This document shows positions 1 to 6,100 of a DNA stretch of 6,280 bases, piece after piece. The notes below the pieces were generated by a model that was given only the letters and a program-made list of their open reading frames with translations, made no database searches and was not told the origin of the DNA. How positions within the stretch are numbered: position 1 is the first letter of the stretch; the number at the start of each line of letters is the position of its first letter. Both the position numbers and the translations under genes were made by a program. The stretch is from positions 1 through 6,280 of the forward strand of contig SKIX01000034.1 of NCBI GenBank assembly GCA_007116195.1, in the 5' to 3' direction. This stretch comes from Marinospirillum sp. (lineage in GTDB: Bacteria; Pseudomonadota; Gammaproteobacteria; Pseudomonadales; Halomonadaceae).

Positions 1-2
1 AA

Positions 3-431
3 GGTGGCTTGGAGGTTGTCAGCCAGGTGCCACGTTTGCAAAAAGTTTGTCAGCGCTTGGCTGGGCAGGGCGTGGATGTTTCCTTGTTTATTGATCCTGA
101 TGAGCAACAAATTCTTGCAGCTAAGGCTGCCGGTGCACCGACGATTGAGCTGCATACCGGTGCTTATGCGGATGCTTGTTCGCCGGCTGAGCAAGCTGAA
201 GAACTCAAGCGGATAAAAAATGCCGCTGCTTTTGCACTGGACCAAGGTTTGGTCGTTAATGCGGGTCACGGGCTGCACTATCATAACGTCGAGGCTATAG
301 CTGCTATTCCCGGTATCCATGAATTGAACATAGGTCATGCCTTGATTGCCCAGGCCGTTTTTGTTGGTTTGGAGCGAGCCGTTAAAGAGATGCGCGAGCT
401 TATGGAGCGCGCACAAAGCCTGAGCCGCTAA
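3..431 (+). CDS. pdxJ: Pyridoxine 5'-phosphate synthase PdxJ, C-terminal part (5' end outside window)
   Basis: PdxJ condenses 1-deoxy-D-xylulose 5-phosphate with 3-amino-2-oxopropyl phosphate to give pyridoxine 5'-phosphate, the ring-closing step of the DXP-dependent vitamin B6 pathway in the cytoplasm. The frame is open from the left edge, beginning Gly-Gly-Leu-Glu-Val-Val, which matches the EGGLDV region of E. coli PdxJ. About 142 residues are visible, so roughly 100 N-terminal residues of the usual ~243 are missing. Visible family signatures are VSLFIDPDEQQI, IELHTGAYADA, NAGHGLHYHNV (its His, codon 267-269, aligns with E. coli His193) and HELNIGHALI. The TTG at 9 is an internal leucine, not a start. 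The gene ends in TAA at 429-431, whose last base begins the ATG of ampG, so the two are probably co-transcribed and translationally coupled. Identification is secure; only the start is unknown. Confidence 0.96.
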   Translation, partial: GGLEVVSQVPRLQKVCQRLAGQGVDVSLFIDPDEQQILAAKAAGAPTIELHTGAYADACSPAEQAEELKRIKNAAAFALDQGLVVNAGHGLHYHNVEAIAAIPGIHELNIGHALIAQAVFVGLERAVKEMRELMERAQSLSR

Positions 432-1813
432 TGTCGTTAACGTCTGTTACAAACAGGCTGCAAGCCTGGTCAGCACCCTATCGCGACCGACGTATGCTGA
501 CTTTGCTGGCTCTGGGGTTTTCCAGCGGCCTGCCCGCGCCGCTGGTTTTTTCTAACCTCTCTATTTGGTTAAGAGATGTAGGCGTTAGCCGAACGGATAT
601 AGGTTTGTTTGCCTTGGCTGCAACGCCCTATGCGATTAATTTTTTATGGGCACCCTTGATTGATCGTTTGCGCCTACCCTATTTGTCTTCGCGCTTTGGT
701 CGCCGCCGTGGCTGGGCACTCTTCACTCAGTCATTATTAATTTTGGCGATCGTTTTTTTATCTTTAACTCGGCCAGAAGAAAACCTCTACCTCGTTGCTC
801 TAGGTGTGCTTTTTGTCACCTTTGTCTCTGCAACACAAGATATTGTCATTGATGCTTATCGTATTGAGGTTCTAGAACCTCACCAGTATGGTGCTGGTTC
901 AGCTGCGGCCATCTGGGGCTGGCACCTGGGGGGAACACTCATTGGTGCTGCTGGCGGGTTATATCTTGCGGAGTATTTTGGCTGGAACCTTGCCTATTTA
1001 CTTCTTGCCGGCGGGGTAGTAATCGGTATGCTCGCTGTCTTGCTGAGTCCTGAACCCCAGCGGGCACCTCCAGCAGAAACGCTTGCTGAAGAGTCTCGAG
1101 CTTTGGCTTATGTTGAGCGTTGGCGTGAATTGCCTGAGAAGCTGAGGCATTTTTTAGGTTGGATTTATATCGCGCTCCTGGCTCCTTTTGCTGAGTTCAC
1201 ACGGCGAAAAGGCTGGATCTGGATACTCGCGTTTATTTTTATTTTCAAGCTGGGCGATGCGCTTTTAGGCCGCATGTCAGGTGTGTTTTATCGAGAGCTA
1301 GGTTTTAGCCTGACTGATATAGCCGAGGTCGCCAAGGTCTATGGCTTTACCGCCAATATTATCGGTATTGTCCTGGGCGGAGTGCTGGTTGCTCGTGTGG
1401 GTCTGCTTAAAGCGCTGTTTATTTCAGGCCTGGCCACAGCAGCCACCAATCTGACCTACTCCTGGTTGGCGGTTTCAGGGCAATCCTGGCTGGTGTTTGT
1501 ACTGGCTGTTGCTTCGGATAACTTCACTACGGGGTTGGTTACGGTTGCTTTTGTAGCCTATTTATCCAGCCTGTGTAATTCAGCCTACACAGCAACTCAA
1601 TACGCCTTGCTGGCGTCTCTGGGTAACCTGGCACGCATCTGGTTTTCGGCATCCAGTGGCTGGATGGTGGATAGCCTCGGTGGTGATTGGGCACTCTTTT
1701 TTGTGATCACTGCTGTTATTGCATTGATTGGTTTACCTTTGCTCTGGGTATTGATGCGTTACTTTCCAGCGCCCTTGCAGGTACGCCAGGCAAAAGCTAA
1801 GGGTGGAGGGTGA
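431..1813 (+). CDS. ampG: AmpG-family muropeptide permease (MFS transporter)
   Basis: AmpG imports GlcNAc-anhydro-MurNAc peptides released during wall turnover across the inner membrane, using proton symport, for peptidoglycan recycling and, where present, AmpR-controlled beta-lactamase induction. The 460-residue product is hydrophobic, with about 12 likely membrane segments. Family marks: FSSGLPAPLVF (30-40), a basic loop after the second helix ending FGRRRGWALFTQ (89-100), SATQDIVIDAYRIEVL (133-148), a charged central loop (about 206-262), and a C-terminal ATQYALLASLGNLAR (388-402) with SGWMVD. Length is close to E. coli AmpG (491) and shorter than the P. aeruginosa protein. Where many AmpG proteins read GYRLGM, this one has GWHLGG (163-168), so substrate range could differ. 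The ATG overlaps the pdxJ stop by 1 nt and has no obvious Shine-Dalgarno, which suggests termination-reinitiation. Family assignment is strong; the muropeptide substrate is inferred. Confidence 0.87.
   Translation: MSLTSVTNRLQAWSAPYRDRRMLTLLALGFSSGLPAPLVFSNLSIWLRDVGVSRTDIGLFALAATPYAINFLWAPLIDRLRLPYLSSRFGRRRGWALFTQSLLILAIVFLSLTRPEENLYLVALGVLFVTFVSATQDIVIDAYRIEVLEPHQYGAGSAAAIWGWHLGGTLIGAAGGLYLAEYFGWNLAYLLLAGGVVIGMLAVLLSPEPQRAPPAETLAEESRALAYVERWRELPEKLRHFLGWIYIALLAPFAEFTRRKGWIWILAFIFIFKLGDALLGRMSGVFYRELGFSLTDIAEVAKVYGFTANIIGIVLGGVLVARVGLLKALFISGLATAATNLTYSWLAVSGQSWLVFVLAVASDNFTTGLVTVAFVAYLSSLCNSAYTATQYALLASLGNLARIWFSASSGWMVDSLGGDWALFFVITAVIALIGLPLLWVLMRYFPAPLQVRQAKAKGGG
1805..1810 (+). promoter_or_regulatory. 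Ribosome binding site for the 631-residue gene
   Basis: GGAGGG lies inside the last codons of ampG, 6 nt before the ATG at 1817. It is a strong Shine-Dalgarno match and fixes the start of the downstream gene. Confidence 0.8.
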
Positions 1814-1816
1814 GTT

Positions 1817-3712
1817 ATGAGCTGGTTTAACTCTAACAAAGAGCGCCAAGACCGTGCGCGCGTGTCCCTTGACCGAGAAGGTAATGAGCAAATAGAGCGG
1901 ATTAGTCGGGTGGTACATCGCATCCACTGGACTCGAAACCTGCTCGGTATTGTTTGGACCGCTGGGCCGGTCACCTTGCTGGGACTTTATGGCGGTTTCT
2001 ATGCCGCCTATGGTAAGTCACCGCCAGGGCAAACACTTCTGTATTTTTTCTTGTTTACCCTGTTTTCTGGTTTGTTGGCGTTTAGCGCTAAGGTCATTTA
2101 TGACATGACCCGTGGCCACGTTCAGGAGCAGGCTCAGCAAGATGTCAGTGAAGCCATTGACAAGCTGGCAGATCTTATACTGGCTGTGCGTGACTTGATC
2201 GTTGAAAGCTTTGAAGAAGGTGAGGCTCGCCAGCGTGAAGCTGCATTGCAACTGCTAAGGCGCATAGAGCTAACGCCGGATGGCGTGGCCTTTGCTGCTC
2301 AGGAGTTAACTGGTGATAGTGAACTGGCCAAGATTCTTGGGCGCGTAGAGACTTACCGTCGGGCAGGGCTCTATTCAAGGGTACGCGATTTAAATCGTCA
2401 ACATCGAGAAAGAATTGAGTTGGCACTGGAGTGGTTGAATGAGGTCTCACCTGAAGCAGCCAGTGTGCTTAGAGAGCGCTTTAATGGTGAAGCACCTCAG
2501 CTGGAAAAGGGGGTGCCGCGTGATGACTTTTTTATTGAACGTGTACTTGCTGCCATTGAAGAAGATAACCTGTTGTTAATGACCTTGCAGGATGTTGAGG
2601 AAATGCTGATCCTCGCTTTTGAGCTAGTGAATGGTCGCGAAATCCCCTTATTAATCTTTAGCTACTCTGGGCAATGGAAACTGGCCCGTGCTTTGGATGA
2701 CCTGGAGCAAAAGCGGAGCCAGTATCGTATTGCTCAGGCCAGTGGCAGTAACCGCTTAAGAGCTTTAGCTGGATTTTTAGTAGAGACCGATGAAGCGACC
2801 CATGATGAATTGCCCAATGGGCTTTCTGCTCAAGAACTGGTAACTCGCGTTGAAGAAATTCTTGACCGCTTAGCCTTGGAGGTAAGCCAATTAGCACGCC
2901 AGTCCAAAATAAAAAAGTTGCCATCGACTCTTCCGCTGCGTAATAAAGCCGAGGTTTTAGGTAAGTCTTTAAACCTTTACAAGGCAGCGCGCCAAGGCTA
3001 TCAGCAGCTAGGTAAAGCCCATGCTGGCCTTTTGGAGGCATCTGAAGAGTGGAATAAGCTGGCCGATAAGTTTGGCGATGAAGCCAGTAAACTGCGCCTA
3101 GGGCCGGGTCGTATGGGTCTGCGTATTTTGGAAAAGGTGACCTACTTAACCGATGAAGAAAAGGTCGCGGTTTGTCAGCACCTGGTGAGCTACTTACAGG
3201 GTGAAGAGCTCGAAAAGCGGGGGCGGCGTTTTTTTACCCGTCAAAATGGTCGCTCTCGCCCTTTAACTCTGGAAGGAGCAAGGCAGCTGGCTGTTGAAGT
3301 AGCCCTGGCTTTGGAACCACATATCCATTTGTCGCGTCCGGGCGTACAACGTGGGATAAATGCCACCAATGCGACCTATTTGGGGGGGTTAGAGCCGGAT
3401 ATGAGTGCAGCAGAAAAAGCTGCTTTAGGCGCGGCTATGGCCACGGAAGTGCAGCAAGATATGAGCCATGCTGCTGAGCGTTTAGCGGTTGCGTTAATCA
3501 AGCACTATCGAGTGGACTTAACGGATGAAGCGAAAGAGTTCTTGATTGATGCTTACGGAGCGAGGCGGCAAATGCTGGAAATGCTATCAGGCTACGAAGC
3601 CAGTTCAGAAAAAACGGCCGTTAGTTTTTTAAGTTTGCGTCCACCCAAAGTTTCCGCACTGAAACGTGAATGGTACCGTGCCTTGATCAAGGCACGTCAG
3701 CAATTAGGTTAA
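1817..3712 (+). CDS. Unrecognised 631-residue inner-membrane-anchored, helix-rich protein
   Basis: I do not recognise this family and assign no function. The start is well supported: ATG 6 nt after GGAGGG and 3 nt after the ampG stop. The N-terminus (1-40) is highly charged and basic. Two membrane segments follow, about 43-65 and 73-93, joined by a short loop (AAYGKSPPGQ). By the positive-inside rule both the N-terminus and the ~535-residue C-terminal part should be cytoplasmic. After the second helix comes a long amphipathic, acidic helical stretch (about 100-150), then mostly alpha-helical sequence. A heptad-like stretch around 337-365 may form a coiled coil. There is one cysteine (453), no signal peptide, no Walker A motif and no obvious metal-binding or protease motif. 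A conserved-looking patch is RLGPGRMGLRILEKVTYL (427-444). Base use resembles the neighbours. Position between ampG and panE, with tight spacing, indicates co-transcription. A scaffold or envelope-associated role is only a guess. Confidence 0.9.
   Translation: MSWFNSNKERQDRARVSLDREGNEQIERISRVVHRIHWTRNLLGIVWTAGPVTLLGLYGGFYAAYGKSPPGQTLLYFFLFTLFSGLLAFSAKVIYDMTRGHVQEQAQQDVSEAIDKLADLILAVRDLIVESFEEGEARQREAALQLLRRIELTPDGVAFAAQELTGDSELAKILGRVETYRRAGLYSRVRDLNRQHRERIELALEWLNEVSPEAASVLRERFNGEAPQLEKGVPRDDFFIERVLAAIEEDNLLLMTLQDVEEMLILAFELVNGREIPLLIFSYSGQWKLARALDDLEQKRSQYRIAQASGSNRLRALAGFLVETDEATHDELPNGLSAQELVTRVEEILDRLALEVSQLARQSKIKKLPSTLPLRNKAEVLGKSLNLYKAARQGYQQLGKAHAGLLEASEEWNKLADKFGDEASKLRLGPGRMGLRILEKVTYLTDEEKVAVCQHLVSYLQGEELEKRGRRFFTRQNGRSRPLTLEGARQLAVEVALALEPHIHLSRPGVQRGINATNATYLGGLEPDMSAAEKAALGAAMATEVQQDMSHAAERLAVALIKHYRVDLTDEAKEFLIDAYGARRQMLEMLSGYEASSEKTAVSFLSLRPPKVSALKREWYRALIKARQQLG
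3677..3696. repeat. Perfect 20-bp palindrome in the 3' end of the 631-residue gene
   Basis: Each half reads CGTGCCTTGA and the two halves meet with no spacer, so the whole is self-complementary over 20 bp. As RNA it could fold into an 8-bp stem (CGUGCCUU/AAGGCACG) with a GAUC loop. It encodes residues Arg621 to Arg627 of the upstream protein, ends 13 nt before the stop codon and 26 nt before the panE ATG. No U-run follows, so it is not a standard intrinsic terminator. It could be a dimer-binding operator, an mRNA processing or stability hairpin, or coincidence. The symmetry itself is read directly; any role is inference. Confidence 0.6.
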
Positions 3713-3722
3713 GGGTTAGGTC

Positions 3723-4640
3723 ATGAATCAACATTTAGCGATTTTAGGTGCAGGTTCCTTGGGTTTGCTTTATGCCTCGCGACTGGCTCGTACTGGGCGC
3801 TCTGTGACCCTGTTAACTCGACCACAACGAGCGGCCGAGCTGAGCCTGGGTGTTGCCTTGAAGGAGTCGCCAGCAGGCTTGGGGAAGCGACAATTTATGC
3901 GGGTGATGACGCGCCCTGAAGATGTTGTTCCTGTTGATTGTCTGCTGGTGGCAACCAAAGCAGGACAAGCTGCAGCTGCGGTACAGGACTGGCAGTCTGC
4001 TTTGGCAGAGGATGCGCAGCTGCTGTTGCTGCAAAACGGCATGGGCAGTCAAGCCGAAGTGGCCAGTCAGCTGGGGCCGCAACAGACACTGTTAGCTGCG
4101 AGTGTGACTGAAGGTGCTTATCTTGAAAACCCAACGACTGTAGTCCATGCAGGTAAGGGAAAAACTCAGTTGGGGCGCTGGTCAGGGCCTGACAAGGGGG
4201 CTGCTTTGGCCTGGGTCAGTCGTTTAACGGCTGCCGGCCTAGAGGCTGAGTTGGCGGAGCCAATACGGCCAGTGCTGTGGCATAAGCTAGCGCTTAATGC
4301 GGTGATTAATCCTTTAACAGCAGTGCACCGAGTTGAAAATGGTGCCCTAGCCGGACGTGAGTTTAGGTCTCAAGTACAAACCCTGGTGGATGAGGTTTTG
4401 ACTGTGTTTAAGCGGTTGGGTATTCCTGAGCCAGAGGGAGGGCTGAGCTACCGTGTTGAGCAGGTCATTTTAGCGACGGCGACTAATCGTTCCTCCATGT
4501 TGCAAGATGTTTTAGCGGGCAGGCCAACTGAAATTGACTATATTACAGGTGCGCTACTGAAAGCAGCTCGACCTTTTAAGGTGTCTTTACCGGTAAGCCA
4601 AGCTCTCTATCAGCAAATTAAAGCGGGCGTATCGCCTTAA
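3723..4640 (+). CDS. panE: 2-dehydropantoate 2-reductase (ketopantoate reductase)
   Basis: PanE reduces 2-dehydropantoate to D-pantoate with NADPH, a step in pantothenate and hence coenzyme A synthesis in the cytoplasm. The 305-residue length is normal (E. coli 303). An N-terminal Rossmann fold begins LAILGAGSLGLLYASRLARTG (GxGxxG at 9-14). Further marks are VATKAGQ (Lys79), LLLQNGMGSQ (Asn105), LWHKLALNAVINPLTAV, in which Lys188 aligns with catalytic Lys176 of E. coli, and RSSMLQDVLAGRPTEIDYI (256-274), with Ser258 and Glu270 matching the substrate-binding Ser and catalytic Glu. All expected active-site residues are present, so the enzyme should work. The start is the ATG 10 nt after the preceding stop, with only a modest Shine-Dalgarno (AAGGG at 3711-3715). 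The 3' end overlaps rfaH on the opposite strand by 23 bp. It is probably the last gene of the pdxJ-ampG block. Confidence 0.95.
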   Translation: MNQHLAILGAGSLGLLYASRLARTGRSVTLLTRPQRAAELSLGVALKESPAGLGKRQFMRVMTRPEDVVPVDCLLVATKAGQAAAAVQDWQSALAEDAQLLLLQNGMGSQAEVASQLGPQQTLLAASVTEGAYLENPTTVVHAGKGKTQLGRWSGPDKGAALAWVSRLTAAGLEAELAEPIRPVLWHKLALNAVINPLTAVHRVENGALAGREFRSQVQTLVDEVLTVFKRLGIPEPEGGLSYRVEQVILATATNRSSMLQDVLAGRPTEIDYITGALLKAARPFKVSLPVSQALYQQIKAGVSP

Positions 4641-5106
4641 GTGGCACTTCTAAGCGCTGCTGCTGGTGCAACAAATTCAGTAGCAAAATGACCCTCTCAT
4701 CACCTTTCTTTTTACTGAAAATTGCTTCCAGGCCCTGAAAAGGGCCCGTTTCAATCACGACTGGATCACCTTGATTAAATAGAGACTCTGCTTCAGGAAG
4801 GAGGCGCTGTTTCAGCTCCACAATCAGTTGTTCGCTAACCTGTACGGGCTGCTGCCCAAAAGTTAGCAGTTTAAGAACACCCCGAGTTGAGCGTAAGGGC
4901 CGCCAATTATCCGTGACATCACTTAAATGAATGAACAGATAATAGGGAAAGAGGGGCTCTTCAACAGTGACCAGCTTGCCGCCACGAAGCTTTTCGGCCG
5001 TTAAGGTGGGATGAAAGACTTGATAGCCTTGGTTTTGTAAATTTTCAGTGGCACGAAAAGATTCTTTGGCTTTGCATTGAATCACATACCAGTTGCGTTG
5101 ACTCAT
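4618..5106 (-). CDS. rfaH: Transcription antitermination protein RfaH (NusG paralogue)
   Basis: RfaH is recruited to RNA polymerase paused at ops sites in long operons for LPS, capsule, secretion or conjugation genes. There it suppresses pausing and termination and recruits ribosomes. The product from the ATG at 5104-5106 is 162 residues, the same length as E. coli RfaH. Signatures: NWYVIQCKAKES at the N-terminus, EEPLFPYYLFIHL (49-61), RSTRGVLKLLTFG (72-84), GPFQGLEAIF (121-130) and ERVILLLNLL (137-146). Glu50 and Arg138 align with E. coli Glu48 and Arg138, the interdomain salt bridge of the autoinhibited fold, which favours RfaH over general NusG. An upstream in-frame ATG at 5169 would add 21 residues with no family match; I prefer 5106 because of the adjacent Shine-Dalgarno and family length. 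It overlaps panE tail to tail and is divergent from yajQ. No ops element is visible in this window, so its targets are elsewhere. Confidence 0.93.
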   Translation of the reverse strand: MSQRNWYVIQCKAKESFRATENLQNQGYQVFHPTLTAEKLRGGKLVTVEEPLFPYYLFIHLSDVTDNWRPLRSTRGVLKLLTFGQQPVQVSEQLIVELKQRLLPEAESLFNQGDPVVIETGPFQGLEAIFSKKKGDERVILLLNLLHQQQRLEVPLKAIRPL

Positions 5107-5111
5107 GATCA

Positions 5112-5117
5112 CTCCCC
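5112..5117 (-). promoter_or_regulatory. Ribosome binding site of rfaH
   Basis: On the minus strand GGGGAG lies 5 nt before the ATG at 5106. It decides the start in favour of the 162-residue RfaH over the longer reading beginning at 5169. Confidence 0.75.
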
Positions 5118-5144
5118 TGATGCAACCGCGCACCTTAACGCTAG

Positions 5145-5189
5145 TTGTGGCCAAGCGCAAGGTCTTCAAGCCTGTCGGTTCTTGTGGCC
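5145..5189. repeat. Pair of 8-bp direct repeats in the rfaH/yajQ intergenic region
   Basis: TTGTGGCC occurs at 5145-5152 and 5182-5189, with start points 37 bp apart and each followed within 1 nt by AAG. The second copy sits between the proposed yajQ -35 and -10 boxes. They could be binding sites for a regulator of one or both divergent genes, but two short matches in 131 bp may be chance. Confidence 0.25.
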
Positions 5190-5201
5190 GAAGGGTATAC
5201 T
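5172..5201 (+). promoter_or_regulatory. Candidate sigma-70 promoter for yajQ-acpS
   Basis: TATACT at 5196-5201 matches the -10 consensus at five of six bases and lies 36 bp before the yajQ ATG, giving a short leader. The -35 is poor: CTGTCG at 5172-5177 with an 18-bp spacer shares only three bases with TTGACA. There is no TG extension. A promoter is needed here because the upstream gene is divergent. I could not find a convincing counterpart for rfaH on the other strand in the same 131 bp. Confidence 0.4.
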
Positions 5202-5224
5202 AGCCAACAAATGTTAACCTGTTT

Positions 5225-5230
5225 AAGGAG
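5225..5230 (+). promoter_or_regulatory. Ribosome binding site of yajQ
   Basis: AAGGAG lies 7 nt before the ATG at 5238, a near-ideal Shine-Dalgarno and spacing. Because acpS has no such site of its own, this is probably also the entry point for ribosomes that go on to acpS. Confidence 0.8.
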
Positions 5231-5237
5231 TTGAATT

Positions 5238-5723
5238 ATGCCTTCATTTGACGTGGTGTCTGAGCTTGATAAGCACCAGGTAACCAATGCGGTCGACCAA
5301 GCCAACCGTGTGGTGGGTAATCGTTTCGATTTTAAAGGCGTTGATGCTCGTGTTGAAGCCAGCACCCCAACTGAGTTAATGCTACACGCGGAAGCCGAAT
5401 TTCAGGTCCAGCAATTGCTGGATGTGTTGCGTAATGAATTGGTGCGCAAGGGTATAGATCTTACCTGCCTGGAAGAAGGAGAGGTTGTTGAAGCCAATAA
5501 GTCGGCGAAAATGCCAGTTAAATTGCGCGAAGGTATTGAGAGTGATTTAGCAAAAAAAATCACGAAAATGATTAAAGATGCCAAGTTGAAGGTTCAGGCG
5601 CAAATTCAAGGTGATCAGGTGCGGGTAACGGGTAAGAAGCGCGATGACTTGCAACAGGTCATCAGTTTGCTAAAAACAGCCGAGCTGGATATGCCCCTGC
5701 AATTTATTAACTTCCGTGATTAA
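5238..5723 (+). CDS. yajQ: YajQ-family nucleotide-binding protein
   Basis: YajQ proteins are small cytoplasmic proteins with two ferredoxin-like domains that bind nucleotides; some members, in Xanthomonas and Pseudomonas, are reported to bind cyclic di-GMP and act with a transcription factor. The 161-residue product is full length and co-linear with E. coli YajQ: MPSFDVVSELD at the start, NRFDFKGVDA (28-37), EFQVQQLLDVLRNELVRKGID (54-74), IKDAKLKVQAQIQGDQVRVTGKKRDDLQ (116-143) and a C-terminal FINFRD. The start is fixed by AAGGAG and by the invariant N-terminus. A run of eight A's at 5552-5559 encodes Ala-Lys-Lys-Ile. The TAA stop shares its last base with the acpS ATG. The family call is certain; which nucleotide it binds and what it regulates here cannot be read from sequence. 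Confidence 0.95.
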   Translation: MPSFDVVSELDKHQVTNAVDQANRVVGNRFDFKGVDARVEASTPTELMLHAEAEFQVQQLLDVLRNELVRKGIDLTCLEEGEVVEANKSAKMPVKLREGIESDLAKKITKMIKDAKLKVQAQIQGDQVRVTGKKRDDLQQVISLLKTAELDMPLQFINFRD

Positions 5724-6100
5724 TGTTGATTGGCATAGGGACCGACTTGGCTCGCATTCAACGTTTTGCAGCGCTTTTATCAAGACGTGGCGATGCGATT
5801 AGCCGACGGCTTTTGACACCTAATGAACGCCTTGCACAACAAAAGGCAGCTAACCCGGCGGCTTTTTTGGCTAAGCGCTTTGCAGCTAAAGAAGCTTTGC
5901 TTAAAGCGCTGGGAACGGGGTTGAGTAGCGGTTTAAGTTGGCAGCAATTAGAAGTGAGCAATGATGCTCAGGGTAAGCCGCTGATGAAATTAAGCGGTGC
6001 AGCTGCTGATTTGGCAAAAGCCAAAGGGGTGACTCAGATTCACCTGACAATCAGTGATGAGCGAGATTATGCGTTGGCTTTTGTAGTCTTGGAGAGTTAA
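5723..6100 (+). CDS. acpS: Holo-[acyl-carrier-protein] synthase AcpS
   Basis: AcpS transfers 4'-phosphopantetheine from coenzyme A to the conserved serine of acyl carrier protein, which activates fatty acid synthesis. The 125-residue product has the usual length and both metal/CoA motifs: LIGIGTDLARIQRF at the N-terminus (Asp8) and LAKRFAAKEALLKALGTGL (49-67), with Glu57 matching the metal-binding Glu of E. coli. The C-terminal HLTISDERDYALAFVVLE is also typical. The ATG overlaps the yajQ stop (TAATG) and I see no Shine-Dalgarno just upstream, so translation is probably coupled to yajQ. In enterobacteria acpS follows pdxJ directly; here it is yajQ-linked, with pdxJ about 5.3 kb upstream. The stop codon lies in the A-tract that is the U-run of the leftward terminator beyond it. 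Confidence 0.95.
   Translation: MLIGIGTDLARIQRFAALLSRRGDAISRRLLTPNERLAQQKAANPAAFLAKRFAAKEALLKALGTGLSSGLSWQQLEVSNDAQGKPLMKLSGAAADLAKAKGVTQIHLTISDERDYALAFVVLES

Noticed and set aside
4..216. 70-codon frame at the left edge
   Set aside because: It is out of frame with the clearly identified pdxJ reading over the same bases.
3229..3235. T7 run as a programmed frameshift site in the unknown gene
   Set aside because: The zero frame continues for another 160 codons in the same style, and I see no stimulatory structure or alternative-frame product.
3770..4134. Three antisense open frames over panE, and others over ampG, the unknown gene, yajQ and acpS
   Set aside because: They lie opposite well-identified genes, resemble no protein I know and show no consistent start signals.
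4181..4193. GTCAGG-G-CCTGAC inverted repeat in panE
   Set aside because: Twelve paired bases around one centre are expected about once by chance in a window this size, and it sits in mid-gene.
4731..4746. GGCCC/GGGCC hairpin as a terminator for panE
   Set aside because: Only a 5-bp stem with no real T-run after it, and it lies in a conserved RfaH coding stretch (GPFQGLEAIF) that explains the bases.
5104..5169. Longer RfaH start at the ATG at 5169, adding 21 residues
   Set aside because: The added residues match nothing in the family, while the ATG at 5106 has GGGGAG 5 nt upstream and gives exactly the E. coli RfaH length.
5552..5559. A8 run in yajQ as a transcriptional slippage site
   Set aside because: It encodes the Lys-Lys that E. 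coli YajQ also has at this place, and the protein is complete in the normal frame.
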